Shown: positions 23,554 to 33,626, counted from the first letter of the stretch. The stretch: 59,872 bases of DNA from Oscillospiraceae bacterium (GCA_015066205.1 SVOV01000012.1:1-59872), one strand, 5' to 3'. Notes: generated from the sequence alone by a model not told the origin. Numbers and translations: made by a program.

Positions 23554-26500
23554 TTATTTCTTGAAATATTCTACGGCTGCCTTGAACATTCTAATGTCAT
23601 ATTCGCCGGGAACATTCTTGTAAAGACCGTCGCCGATTCTTTCGGAGTGACCCATCTTGCCGAATACTCTGCCATCGGGGGAGGTGATACCCTCAATAGC
23701 ACAAACGGAGCCGTTGGGATTGAAATCTATATCGGCTGTAGCATTACCGTCAAGGTCAACATACTGAGTTGCTATCTGACCGTTACGGCTGAGCTCTTCA
23801 ACAAGTGATAAGGGAGCTAAGAATTTACCCTCACCGTGGGAAATGGGTACATTAACAATATCGCCCACATTCATAAGAGAAAGCCACGGAGATTTTACTG
23901 AAGCAATACGGGTACGGACAATTCTGCTCTGATGGCGGTTGATATTATTAAAGGTAAGAGTGGGACAGCTTTCGTCAGTGTCAATTATCTTTCCGTAAGG
24001 TACAAGACCGAGCTTGATAAGAGCCTGGAAGCCGTTACAGATACCGCACATAAGACCGTCACGGTTGTCGAGAAGGTCTGTTACTGCTTCTTTTACAGCG
24101 GGATTTCTGAAGAATGCTGTAATGAATTTTGCTGAACCGTCGGGTTCGTCACCGCCTGAAAAGCCTCCGGGAATGAAGATTATCTGGCTTTCCTTTACTT
24201 TCTTGGAGAACTCCTCAACACTTCTTGCAACATCTTCTGCAGAAAGGTTTCTGATTACGAAGATCTCTGCTTCGCCGCCTGCCTTTTCAACAGCACGGGC
24301 AGAATCGTATTCGCAGTTTGTTCCGGGGAATACGGGGATAAGAACCTTGGGTCTTTCCACCTTGTTACAGGGCTTTGCACTGCACTTTCCGTCAAATGAG
24401 AATGTGGGAATTTCGCCCTTATCCTCCTTTGCCTTTGTGGGATATACATTTTCAAGTGTAGCACTGTGTAATTTATAAAGCTCTGCTATTTCTTCCTTGT
24501 CATCTTCAAGAACGATAACAGGCTCTTCGGTTGTAGTTCCGAGCTTTATTACGCCGTCAATTTCAACATCCTCGGTAAGCTCTGCCACGATGAAGCCCCA
24601 CATTCCGAGATGCCAGTTTTCACCAAGCTCTGCAGAAGACTTAAAGCCGATATTATTACCGAAGGACATCTTCATCAAGGCTTCACCGATACCGCGTTCA
24701 ACTGCCCATGATGCTCTGACCTTTCCCGCTTCACAAAGAGCGTGGAATTTTTCCCAGGTTGCCTTAAGGCTTTGGGCGGATTCGTCTTTTGCTCCGAAGA
24801 GATAAACAGGGGAGCCTGCACATTTGAATTCAGGGCTTATGACATCCTGCTTTTTAATGGGAGCTATAGCAAAGGAAATAAGCGTGGGAGGAACATCCTT
24901 ATCAAGGAAGGTACCTGACATTGAGTCCTTGCCGCCGATAGCTGCAGCGCTTAATTCGAGCTGAGCATCAAGAGCGCCTAAAAGAGCGGCAAAGGGCTTG
25001 CCCCAACGCTCGGGAGAGTTTTTAAGTCTTTCAAAGAATTCCTGTAAGGTGAGATATGCTTTCTTGTAGTCACAGCCTGCCGCAACGAGCTTTGCAACAG
25101 AGTTATATATTGAAGCGTGAGCTCCTGTATAGGGATCAACTGAAAGGTGATCGGGATCACAGCCCCAGCTGAATACACTTGCCATATCAGTCTCTTCACC
25201 GGGAAGAACGGGTAAAACAGCCGCCATTGACTGAGCTGGAGTACGCTGAAGAGCACCGCCGTAGGGCATAATAACACTGCCCGCACCGATAGTTGAGTCG
25301 AAGCGTTCAACAAGACCTCTCTGACTTGCGGTACGAAGATCGGAAGCCATTTCACGAAGTGAGGAGAACATAGCCTTGCTTAATACTGAAAGGTCCTTTT
25401 TTGTAACGAGAGCATCAGCGTGCTTTACGGCACCGTTGGTGTCAAGGAATTCACGGCTGAGATCGGCTATTACATTGCCCTTCCATTTCATAACCATACG
25501 CTCTTCCTCTGTTACAACTGCAACACGGTAAGCCTCAAGGTTTTCTTTTTGGGCAAATTCAATAAACTTGTCGGCATCCTCTGCGGCAACAACAACAGCC
25601 ATACGCTCCTGTGATTCGGAAATAGCAATTTCCGTACCGTCAAGGCCCTCATATTTTTTGCGGACCGCATCAAGGTCTATCTGAAGACCGGGAGCAAGCT
25701 CGCCTATGGCAACGGAAACACCGCCCGCACCGAAGTCGTTACAGCGCTTGATAAGACGGGTTACCTCGGCATTTCTGAAAAGACGCTGGATCTTTCTTTC
25801 CTCGGGAGCGTTACCCTTCTGAACCTCGGAAGCCATAGTTGTAAGTGATTTCATATTATGGCTTTTTGATGAGCCTGTAGCACCGCCTATACCGTCACGG
25901 CCCGTACGACCGCCGAGAAGAACGATGACATCTCCGGGGGCAGGACGCTCACGGCGTACATTGTAAGCGGGAGCGGCGGCAACAACAGCACCGCATTCAA
26001 GACGCTTTGCAACAAAGCCCTCGTGATAGATTTCGGCAACATGTCCTGTTGCAAGACCTATCTGATTACCGTAGGATGAATAGCCTGCGGCGGCAGTCTG
26101 ACAGATCTTTCTCTGAGGAAGCTTGCCGGGGAGAGTTTCTGCAATAGTCTTTCTGGGATCTCCCGCACCTGTGACTCTCATTGCCTGATGAACATAGGCT
26201 CTTCCCGAAAGGGGGTCACGGATGCATCCGCCGATACAGGTAGCTGCACCGCCGAAGGGCTCGATTTCAGTGGGATGGTTGTGGGTCTCATTCTTGAACA
26301 TAAGAAGCCAGTCCTGATCCTCACCGTTTACTGTTGCTGTCACATGGATAGAACAGGCATTTATTTCTTCGCTTTCGTCAAGCTCGGGGAGAAGTCCGCG
26401 CTTTTTGAGAGTTTTTGTTCCGATGGTGGCAATATCCATAAGAGTCTGAGGACGCTTTGATGCCTTTTCTTCGCCGTATACCTCAACTCTTGCGGCAAGA

Positions 26501-27246
26501 TAACGCTCATAAGCCGCCTGAACTGCGGGGTCATCAATGCGGACATTGTCAAGATGTGTTGAGAATGTTGTGTGACGGCAATGGTCAGACCAGTATGTGT
26601 CAACAACACGGATTTCTGTAATCGTGGGATCTCTTTTTTCTGTATCTCTGAAATAGCCTTGTAAGAACTTGAGGTCATCAAGGTCCATAGCAAGTCCCTT
26701 TTCATCTAAAAGAGATGCGAGAGCGGCTTCATCCATAGTAATAAAGCCGTCAACCGTAGCTACCTTTTCGGGAGCGGCATATTCAACGGCAAGGGTTTCA
26801 GGCTTTTCGAGAGAAGCCTCACGGCTTTCAACCGCATTTATAACATGGTGCTTGAAGGCTTCAATTTCAGCCTCTGTAAGCTTTCCGTAAAGGGCATAGA
26901 CCTTAGCTGTACGGATAAGGGGGCGTTCGCCCTGAGAGATGATCTGAATACACTGTGCGGCAGAGTCTGCTCTCTGGTCAAACTGACCGGGAAGAGCTTC
27001 AACTGCAAAAACAACTGCATCCGAAATACAAATATCCTCGTAAGTATTATCGAGCTGAGGCTCTGAAAAAACAGTTTTCACAGCATAGCTGAATAATTCC
27101 TCTGTGATGTTTTCTGCATCGTAGCGGTTGAAAAGACGGATATCCTCAAGGGAGCTTATGCCGAGAAGATTTTTAGCTTCAGAAAGAAGTCCCTTGGCTT
27201 CATTGTCAAGTCCCGCCTTTTTTTCTACAAATATACGATAAACCAT
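23554..27246 (-). CDS. purL: Phosphoribosylformylglycinamidine synthase, single-chain form
   Basis: A 1230-residue enzyme for the ATP- and glutamine-dependent step from FGAR to FGAM. It joins, in order, an N-terminal PurS-like part, the linker, the two AIRS-type synthetase halves (DTYWSDHCRHTTFSTHL, then GGRTGRDGIGGATGSS) and a C-terminal glutaminase. The glutaminase has the nucleophile in LMCGICNGFQALIKLG and PGGFSGGDE upstream. This large form is usual in Proteobacteria and in some Clostridia, in contrast to the PurS/PurL/PurQ set of Bacilli. No separate purS or purQ is in the cluster. Confidence 0.95.
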   Translation of the reverse strand: MVYRIFVEKKAGLDNEAKGLLSEAKNLLGISSLEDIRLFNRYDAENITEELFSYAVKTVFSEPQLDNTYEDICISDAVVFAVEALPGQFDQRADSAAQCIQIISQGERPLIRTAKVYALYGKLTEAEIEAFKHHVINAVESREASLEKPETLAVEYAAPEKVATVDGFITMDEAALASLLDEKGLAMDLDDLKFLQGYFRDTEKRDPTITEIRVVDTYWSDHCRHTTFSTHLDNVRIDDPAVQAAYERYLAARVEVYGEEKASKRPQTLMDIATIGTKTLKKRGLLPELDESEEINACSIHVTATVNGEDQDWLLMFKNETHNHPTEIEPFGGAATCIGGCIRDPLSGRAYVHQAMRVTGAGDPRKTIAETLPGKLPQRKICQTAAAGYSSYGNQIGLATGHVAEIYHEGFVAKRLECGAVVAAAPAYNVRRERPAPGDVIVLLGGRTGRDGIGGATGSSKSHNMKSLTTMASEVQKGNAPEERKIQRLFRNAEVTRLIKRCNDFGAGGVSVAIGELAPGLQIDLDAVRKKYEGLDGTEIAISESQERMAVVVAAEDADKFIEFAQKENLEAYRVAVVTEEERMVMKWKGNVIADLSREFLDTNGAVKHADALVTKKDLSVLSKAMFSSLREMASDLRTASQRGLVERFDSTIGAGSVIMPYGGALQRTPAQSMAAVLPVLPGEETDMASVFSWGCDPDHLSVDPYTGAHASIYNSVAKLVAAGCDYKKAYLTLQEFFERLKNSPERWGKPFAALLGALDAQLELSAAAIGGKDSMSGTFLDKDVPPTLISFAIAPIKKQDVISPEFKCAGSPVYLFGAKDESAQSLKATWEKFHALCEAGKVRASWAVERGIGEALMKMSFGNNIGFKSSAELGENWHLGMWGFIVAELTEDVEIDGVIKLGTTTEEPVIVLEDDKEEIAELYKLHSATLENVYPTKAKEDKGEIPTFSFDGKCSAKPCNKVERPKVLIPVFPGTNCEYDSARAVEKAGGEAEIFVIRNLSAEDVARSVEEFSKKVKESQIIFIPGGFSGGDEPDGSAKFITAFFRNPAVKEAVTDLLDNRDGLMCGICNGFQALIKLGLVPYGKIIDTDESCPTLTFNNINRHQSRIVRTRIASVKSPWLSLMNVGDIVNVPISHGEGKFLAPLSLVEELSRNGQIATQYVDLDGNATADIDFNPNGSVCAIEGITSPDGRVFGKMGHSERIGDGLYKNVPGEYDIRMFKAAVEYFKK

Positions 27247-27264
27247 AAATAATTTCCTCCGTTA

Positions 27265-28527
27265 TCATTTAGCCTGAAGTGCGCGCTTGCCGATATCGGA
27301 TCTCTTATATGCACCTTCAAACTTAACCCCGTCGGAAAGACGGTAAGCTTCTTTCACGGCATCCGAAAGGGTATCGGCTACTGCTGTGGTTCCCGTGACT
27401 CTTCCGCCCCAGGTAACAAGTTTTCCGTTTTCCTCTTTTGCACCTGCAACAAAGGTTGCTTCAAGTGCTTCATCGGTGAATGTGATTTCAAATCCCTTTT
27501 CATAAGCGGTGGGATAGCCCTTTGATGCCGTAATTACACAGCAGGCACTTTTATCCGAGAATCTAACCTCGGTTTCGGAGAGCTTTTCTTCGGTAACCGC
27601 TTTCATAACGGTGAGAAGATCGCTTTCAAGAAGAGGAAGAACTACCTGAGTTTCGGGATCACCGAAGCGGCAGTTATATTCAATAACCTTGGGACCGTCC
27701 TTGGTTATCATAAGACCGAAATAAAGACATCCCTTAAAGGTTCTGCCCTCATTTTTCATTGCGTTTATTGTGGGAATGAATATCTCCTTCATACAGCGCT
27801 CGGCAATTTCCTTTGTATAATAGGGATTGGGAGCGACAGTACCCATACCGCCTGTATTAAGTCCCGTATCATTGTCGCCGATACGCTTGTGGTCCATGGA
27901 TGAGACCATAGGCTTTACGGCTTTGCCGTCAGTAAAGACAAGAACCGAAACCTCGGGGCCCTCAAGGAATTCTTCAATAACAATGTTATCTCCGCTTTTT
28001 CCGAAAGCCTTGTCGAGCATCATTGATCTTACTGCAGCCTTTGCTTCTTCAAGAGTGAATGCAATAATAACACCCTTGCCGAGAGCAAGACCGTCTGCCT
28101 TTATAACAGTGGGGATGGGAGCGGTTTCAAGATATGTGAGAGCTTTTTCCATATCGCTGAAAACCTCATATTTTGCTGTGGGAATATTGTATTTTTTCAT
28201 AAGGTTCTTTGAAAAGACCTTACTGCCCTCAATTATTGCGGCATCGGCTCTCGGACCGAAGCAGGGGATACCTGCCTGCTCAAGTCTGTCAACACAGCCG
28301 AGCACCAGCGGATCATCGGGAGCTACTACCGCATAGTCTACAGCGTTTTCCTTTGCAAAATTCACAATACCGTCAATGTCGGTAGCACCGATTCCGATAC
28401 AGGTTGCATCTTTTGCGATACCGCCGTTTCCGGGGAGGGCAAAAATTTCGGTAACAGATGCATTTTCCTTTAATTTTTTAATGATGGCGTGTTCTCTTCC
28501 GCCACCGCCTACAACCATTATCTTCAT
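27265..28527 (-). CDS. purD: Phosphoribosylamine-glycine ligase
   Basis: A 420-residue ATP-grasp enzyme that joins phosphoribosylamine and glycine to give GAR, the second step of purine synthesis. N-terminal MKIMVVGGGGREHAI, KADGLALGKGV in the ATP-binding region and EYNCRFGDPETQ near the metal site are all diagnostic. It is 16 bases after the AICAR transformylase stop and 18 before purL. Confidence 0.96.
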   Translation of the reverse strand: MKIMVVGGGGREHAIIKKLKENASVTEIFALPGNGGIAKDATCIGIGATDIDGIVNFAKENAVDYAVVAPDDPLVLGCVDRLEQAGIPCFGPRADAAIIEGSKVFSKNLMKKYNIPTAKYEVFSDMEKALTYLETAPIPTVIKADGLALGKGVIIAFTLEEAKAAVRSMMLDKAFGKSGDNIVIEEFLEGPEVSVLVFTDGKAVKPMVSSMDHKRIGDNDTGLNTGGMGTVAPNPYYTKEIAERCMKEIFIPTINAMKNEGRTFKGCLYFGLMITKDGPKVIEYNCRFGDPETQVVLPLLESDLLTVMKAVTEEKLSETEVRFSDKSACCVITASKGYPTAYEKGFEITFTDEALEATFVAGAKEENGKLVTWGGRVTGTTAVADTLSDAVKEAYRLSDGVKFEGAYKRSDIGKRALQAK

Positions 28528-28543
28528 AATTTTTCTCCGTCAA

Positions 28544-29728
28544 TTAATGGTGGAATAAGCGCATTCCGGTGAATGCCATAGCCATATCATATTTATCGGC
28601 ACATTCAATAACGAGGTCATCTCTTATCGAACCGCCGGGCTGAACAACATACTTTACGCCGCTCTTCTTTGCTCTTTCGATGTTATCGGAGAAGGGGAAG
28701 AAAGCGTCTGAGCCGAGAGCAACACCGTCACGGGAATCAAGGAATTCTCTCATTTCAGCTTCTGTGAGAGGCTCGGGCTGAACGGTAAAATACTTCTGCC
28801 AGTTTCCGTCTGCGCAGACATCCTCTTCGTTCTTATTGATATAACCGTCGATCACATTGTCACGGTCGGGTCTTCCGATCTCAGGCTTAAAGGGGAGAGA
28901 GAGCACCTTTTCGTGCTGACGGAGGAACCAGGTGTCAGCCTTTGTGCCGGCAAGACGGGTGCAGTGGATTCTTGACTGCTGACCTGCACCTACACCGATA
29001 GCCTGTCCGTCAAATGCATAGCATACGGAATTACTCTGTGTGTATTTGAGAGTGATAAGAGAAATAACAAGATCTCTTGCTGCCTCTTCGGGAATATTCT
29101 TGTTGGCTGTTACGATATTGTTAAGAAGAGAAGCATCTATTTTGTAATTGTTTCTGCCCTGCTCGAAGGTGATGCCGAAAACCTGCTTGGTTTCGATTTC
29201 CTCGGGAACATAGTCGGGATCGATCTTTACAATATTGTAGTTGCCCTTTCTCTTTGATCTTAATATTTCGAGTGCCTCGGGCTCATAGCCGGGAGCGATA
29301 ACGCCGTCGGAAACCTCTCTTTTTATAAGAAGAGCAGTTGTAACATCGCAGACATCTGAAAGAGCCACCCAGTCACCGAAGGAACACATTCTGTCTGTTC
29401 CTCTGGCTCTGGCATATGCACATGCAAGGGGGCTTTCATCAAGGCCTTCAATATCATCAACAAAGCAAGCCTTCTTAAGAGTATCGGAAAGTCTGATTCC
29501 TACTGCAGCTGATGTGGGGCTGACATGCTTGAAGGAGGTTACGGCGGGAAGTCCTGTTGCTTCCTTGAGCTCCTTTACGAGCTGCCAGGAATTGAAGGCA
29601 TCGAGGAAATTGATATAACCGGGTCTGCCGCTTAAAATCTCAATGGGAAGCTCACTGCCGTCAGCCATATAAATCTTTGAAGGCTTCTGATTGGGGTTAC
29701 AGCCGTATTTAAGTTCAAATTCTTTCAT
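28544..29728 (-). CDS. AICAR transformylase, stand-alone (PurH C-domain type)
   Basis: A 394-residue protein equal to the transformylase half of PurH. It carries KYGCNPNQKPSKIY at the N-terminus, SFKHVSPTSAAVG with the Lys and His of the active site, and GAGQQSRIHCTRLAG further on. It formylates AICAR with 10-formyl-THF to FAICAR. The MGS-like cyclohydrolase domain that precedes it in ordinary PurH is absent and is replaced by a separate gene directly upstream. Both substrates' sources, PurN partner Fhs and the upstream steps, lie in the same operon. Confidence 0.9.
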   Translation of the reverse strand: MKEFELKYGCNPNQKPSKIYMADGSELPIEILSGRPGYINFLDAFNSWQLVKELKEATGLPAVTSFKHVSPTSAAVGIRLSDTLKKACFVDDIEGLDESPLACAYARARGTDRMCSFGDWVALSDVCDVTTALLIKREVSDGVIAPGYEPEALEILRSKRKGNYNIVKIDPDYVPEEIETKQVFGITFEQGRNNYKIDASLLNNIVTANKNIPEEAARDLVISLITLKYTQSNSVCYAFDGQAIGVGAGQQSRIHCTRLAGTKADTWFLRQHEKVLSLPFKPEIGRPDRDNVIDGYINKNEEDVCADGNWQKYFTVQPEPLTEAEMREFLDSRDGVALGSDAFFPFSDNIERAKKSGVKYVVQPGGSIRDDLVIECADKYDMAMAFTGMRLFHH

Positions 29729-29739
29729 GTTAGATCTCC

Positions 29740-30456
29740 TTATACATTCTTATTTACGATTCTTGTTTCAAATTCATTTGTTTCAAGGTCAATATATCTT
29801 ACAAAAAGAGAAACCTTGTTGTCTTCATTGAGGTTTTTCCAGATGATATCTGTGAGAGTATCGATATCAACATCGGGAAGCTCAAGTGTCTTGGGCTCAC
29901 CCTCAAAGCTGGGGAGGGGATTTCCGTCACACTTATATGTATGAATAAACTTTGCATTGCCCGCAATGGGGTTATTATATGCGAAAGTATATCTCAGACA
30001 GGAGCCACCGTCGCCGTCTGCTGACTTGAGAATGGATAATGCGTAATTCATTTCACCCTTTTTGTGGTGGATGATACCTGAAATACGGGGAGTGTAATTC
30101 GGAGCATCATCTTCAAATTCACGGGTGCGAAGAGCCTGCTCAAAGGTCATCTGCTTGTCCATAAGCTCATATATAGTATCTGTCTGATCGCCGTTTGTAA
30201 CTATTGTTTTGTTGCCGAGCACTCTTACGGGATAATAGATAATAAGATGGGGGTCTGTCATCTTTGATTCGTCAAAAGCCTTGGTTCTCATAGCATCGCC
30301 CTCAGCCACGAAAACTCTGTTACGGCTGTTCACGCTTCTGCCCATAATAAAATATGCAGTCACTGCCTTTTTGCCGTCAGCACTTTTTCCTATGATTATG
30401 CCTCTTCCGTGATAGGGAAGTGAATTAAGTTCTGCTTCAAGTGTTCTTTTCTCCAT
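29740..30456 (-). CDS. purO: IMP cyclohydrolase, archaeal PurO-like
   Basis: A 238-residue protein of the PurO (IMP cyclohydrolase) family, which closes FAICAR to IMP and is unrelated to the PurH N-domain. NSLPYHGRGIIIGKSADG, FIMGRSVNSRNRVF and DPHLIIYYPVRVLG resemble the family. It is located 11 bases before the stand-alone AICAR transformylase, so the pair replaces bifunctional PurH. PurO was first described in archaea; it also occurs in some Clostridia. Confidence 0.85.
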   Translation of the reverse strand: MEKRTLEAELNSLPYHGRGIIIGKSADGKKAVTAYFIMGRSVNSRNRVFVAEGDAMRTKAFDESKMTDPHLIIYYPVRVLGNKTIVTNGDQTDTIYELMDKQMTFEQALRTREFEDDAPNYTPRISGIIHHKKGEMNYALSILKSADGDGGSCLRYTFAYNNPIAGNAKFIHTYKCDGNPLPSFEGEPKTLELPDVDIDTLTDIIWKNLNEDNKVSLFVRYIDLETNEFETRIVNKNV

Positions 30457-30471
30457 CTTAAAGTCCTCCGT

Positions 30472-31098
30472 TTATTTAATATAAGTCTTGTTGTTCTGAA
30501 CAGTTATTCTGTCATCGCAGAAAAGCTGAACAGCCTTGGGAAGAATCTTCCATTCTGCCTGTTCCATTATTCTTTTCTGAAGTGTTTCGGGAGTATCGTC
30601 TTCCTCGACCTCGACCGCCTTCTGTAAGATTATCGGGCCCGCATCGCATTCCGCTGTTACAAAATGAACCGTTGCCCCCGAAACCTTTACGCCTTTTTTT
30701 AGAGCCTCCTCGTGTACATGCAGTCCGTAATATCCTTTTCCGCAGAAGGAGGGAATAAGAGCGGGATGAACATTTATCATTTTATACTGAAAGGCATCGC
30801 AGACATTTTCGTCAAGTATGGTCATAAAGCCCGCATAAACTATAAGATCCGCCTTTTCCTCAATGAGAATATCTCTCATAGCACAGCTGTAGGAAGCTAT
30901 ATCGGGGAAATCCTTTCTTATAAGTGTTCTTGTCTTAATACCGTTATTTTCGGCACGCTTGAGTGCAAAGGCATCTGCCTTTGAGGAGATAACACAGGTT
31001 ATTTTTCCGTTTCCCAGCTCGCCTCTCTTTTCGGCATCGATAAGTGCCTGAAGATTTGTGCCGCCGCCTGATACAAGAACTGCAATTCTCTTATTCAT
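30472..31098 (-). CDS. purN: Phosphoribosylglycinamide formyltransferase
   Basis: A 208-residue 10-formyl-THF-dependent enzyme converting GAR to FGAR. The catalytic Asn and His are in MINVHPALIPSF, and the Asp in AECDAGPII; the N-terminal phosphate loop is VSGGGTNLQAL. Its ATG shares one base with the purM stop (TGATG), so translation is coupled. Confidence 0.95.
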   Translation of the reverse strand: MNKRIAVLVSGGGTNLQALIDAEKRGELGNGKITCVISSKADAFALKRAENNGIKTRTLIRKDFPDIASYSCAMRDILIEEKADLIVYAGFMTILDENVCDAFQYKMINVHPALIPSFCGKGYYGLHVHEEALKKGVKVSGATVHFVTAECDAGPIILQKAVEVEEDDTPETLQKRIMEQAEWKILPKAVQLFCDDRITVQNNKTYIK

Positions 31099-32147
31099 CA
31101 GAGAATCACCTTCTCTTCACCTTCAATTATTTCACCGATAACATAAGCATCAATACCGTTTTCCTTAAGCACCGAGAGTGAAAGCTCAACCTCATCTGCA
31201 GGAACAACGATGCTCATTCCGACACCCATATTATAGGTGTTGAACATATCTCTTTCGGGAATATTGCCCCATTTTGCAATTACATCAAAGATGGGAAGAA
31301 CCTTTATTGCTGACTTGTTGATCTTTGCGCACAGTCCGTCGGGAATGCTTCTCGGAATATTTTCATAGAAGCCGCCGCCCGTAATATGGGAAATGCCCTT
31401 GACATTGACCTTTTCAATAAGAGCGAGAACGGGCTTTACATAGATCTTTGTGGGAACGAGAAGAGCCTCTGCAATACTTTTGCCGCCGAGCTCATCTCTC
31501 TTTACATATATTTCGGGATTATTGTTATCAATATCAAATACCTTACGGCAAAGGCTGAAGCCGTTTGAATGAATGCCTGTTGAGGGGAGAGCTATAACAA
31601 CATCGCCTGCTGCCATCTTGCTGTTGTCTATCATCTTGGGCTTGTCAACAACACCTACAGCAAAGCCTGCAAGGTCATAGTCCTCCGCGGGCATAAGTCC
31701 GGGATGCTCAGCGGTCTCTCCGCCGATAAGTGCAGCGCCTGACTGAACACAGCCTTCTGCAACACCGCCTACGATCTCTGCAATCTTTTCGGGAACATTC
31801 TTACCGCAGGCAATATAGTCAAGGAAATATAAAGGCTTTGCGCCTACACAGATAATATCGTTTACGCACATAGCAACCGCATCAATGCCTATTGTATCGT
31901 GCTTGTCCATAAGAATTGCAAGCTTTACCTTTGTACCGCAGCCGTCTGTGCCCGCTACGGACACGGGATGCTCCATATCCTTGACGGCACTGAGATCGAA
32001 GCAGCCGCCGAAGCCGCCTACTTCATCAACAGAACCCTCGTTACGGGTTCTTGCAACATGCTTTTTCATAAGTTCAACGGCCTTGTAGCCGGCTGTAATG
32101 TCAACGCCCGCTGCTGCGTAGCTTTCTGATCTTGAGTTTTCTATCAT
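31098..32147 (-). CDS. purM: Phosphoribosylformylglycinamidine cyclo-ligase
   Basis: A 349-residue AIR synthetase that closes the imidazole ring. It shows GGFGGCFDLS near the N-terminus, GTDGCGTKVKLA and GGETAEHPGLM, all family blocks. The ATG at 32147 has AAAGGA upstream; an extension to 32174 would overlap purF and lacks conservation. It lies 5 bases after the purF stop. Confidence 0.95.
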   Translation of the reverse strand: MIENSRSESYAAAGVDITAGYKAVELMKKHVARTRNEGSVDEVGGFGGCFDLSAVKDMEHPVSVAGTDGCGTKVKLAILMDKHDTIGIDAVAMCVNDIICVGAKPLYFLDYIACGKNVPEKIAEIVGGVAEGCVQSGAALIGGETAEHPGLMPAEDYDLAGFAVGVVDKPKMIDNSKMAAGDVVIALPSTGIHSNGFSLCRKVFDIDNNNPEIYVKRDELGGKSIAEALLVPTKIYVKPVLALIEKVNVKGISHITGGGFYENIPRSIPDGLCAKINKSAIKVLPIFDVIAKWGNIPERDMFNTYNMGVGMSIVVPADEVELSLSVLKENGIDAYVIGEIIEGEEKVIL

Positions 32148-32152
32148 AATTC

Positions 32153-33577
32153 TTATTCCTTTCCGTTCCAACAATATGTGCAGAGATTTTCTGCGGGAAG
32201 ACCTATTGCCTCAATAAGTCCTTCCATAGTCTGAAATTCGAGGGATGCAAAATGAAGCTTCGTGCTGATGGTCTGTCTGAGCTTCTTTCCTCTTTCGGTT
32301 GAGGGGTCCGAGTATTCTTCAATGTATTTTATGCCCTCATCGCCCTCAAGCTCATATATGGTGCTTCTCGTAATAAGCTCCATATCGTCTGTTGCTCTTG
32401 AAAAATTGAGATATTTACATCCGTACATAATAGGCGGACAGGCTGAACGCATATGAACCGCCTTGGCTCCGTTATCATAAAGGAAATCAACTGTTTCTCT
32501 GAGCTGTGTTCCTCTTACTATGGAGTCATCAACAAAGAGAAGGTTTTTTCCTTCAATAAGCTCGTGAACGGGGATCTGCTTCATTTTGGCTATTCTGTTT
32601 CTTTCCTTCTGGTTTGAGGGAGTGAAGCTTCTCGGCCATGTGGGAGTGTATTTTATAAAGGGTCTGGCAAACGGAATACTGCTTTCGTTTGCATATCCTA
32701 TAGCATGCGGGGTTCCTGAGTCGGGGACACCGCCGACATAGTCAATATCTCCGCACTGCGCATTGTTTTGGTCGTTTCTTGCAAGTATTTCACCGTTTTT
32801 GTAACGCATTATCTCAACATTTACACCTTCATAGGAGGATGTTGAATATCCGTAATAGGTCCAGAGGAATGAGCATATACGCATTTCCTTTCTCGGCTCC
32901 TTGAGAGTTGTTACCGAATCCGGAGTTATTTCAACAATTTCACCGGGGCCGAGCTCTCTGAAATCTTCATAGCCGAGCTTTTTATAGGCGAAGGATTCAA
33001 ATGCCGCGCAGTAGCCGTCATCGCTTTTTCCGAGAATAACGGGAATTCTTCCCATTTTGTCACGGGCTGCAATAATTGCACCATCATCCTTTAATATCAG
33101 TATGTTTGCCGTGCCGTCAATGGAATCCTGCGCAAAGGCTATGCCTTCGACGAAATTGCTTTTTTGGTTAATGAGCGCAGAGATAAGCTCCGTTGAGTTT
33201 ACCGCACCGCCCGTCATAGCTCCGAAATGACCGCTTGAAAATGTGAGATACTGTTTTATCAGAGCATCCGCATTGTTTATGATGCCGACAATACAGATGG
33301 CATATGTTCCGAGGTTTGAACGGATAAGCAGGGGCTGTGGCTCGCTGTCATTGATACAGCCTATTGCCGATGTGCCCTTCATTTCATCAAATATATCCTC
33401 AAATTTTGTTCTGAAGGGTGAATTTCTGATATTGTGAATCACCCTCTGAAGTCCTATTTCTTTGTCATATGCTGCCATGCCGCCGCTTTTTGTGCCGAGA
33501 TGTGAATGGTAGTCAGTACCGAAAAACACATCGCTCATAGCGTCAGTTTTACAGGCAGCACCGAAAAATCCGCCCAT
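32153..33577 (-). CDS. purF: Amidophosphoribosyltransferase-like protein lacking the N-terminal Cys
   Basis: A 474-residue protein of the PurF fold: N-terminal Ntn glutaminase-type domain (residues 1 to about 240) and C-terminal phosphoribosyltransferase domain with the PRPP loop LLFVDDSIVRGTQL. The enzyme normally makes phosphoribosylamine from PRPP and glutamine. Usual PurF begins Met-Cys-Gly or exposes Cys1 after processing; here the start reads MGGFFGAAC, with Gly at position 2. The ATG follows a strong AAAGGAGGAAGG, and no alternative start puts a Cys first. It may use free ammonia or be a distinct paralogue. Position in the operon supports a purine role. Confidence 0.85.
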   Translation of the reverse strand: MGGFFGAACKTDAMSDVFFGTDYHSHLGTKSGGMAAYDKEIGLQRVIHNIRNSPFRTKFEDIFDEMKGTSAIGCINDSEPQPLLIRSNLGTYAICIVGIINNADALIKQYLTFSSGHFGAMTGGAVNSTELISALINQKSNFVEGIAFAQDSIDGTANILILKDDGAIIAARDKMGRIPVILGKSDDGYCAAFESFAYKKLGYEDFRELGPGEIVEITPDSVTTLKEPRKEMRICSFLWTYYGYSTSSYEGVNVEIMRYKNGEILARNDQNNAQCGDIDYVGGVPDSGTPHAIGYANESSIPFARPFIKYTPTWPRSFTPSNQKERNRIAKMKQIPVHELIEGKNLLFVDDSIVRGTQLRETVDFLYDNGAKAVHMRSACPPIMYGCKYLNFSRATDDMELITRSTIYELEGDEGIKYIEEYSDPSTERGKKLRQTISTKLHFASLEFQTMEGLIEAIGLPAENLCTYCWNGKE

Positions 33578-33626
33578 ATGCCTTCCTCCTTTGTTCTTTT
33601 GCCTTGGGAATAGAATTTTTATTTAA

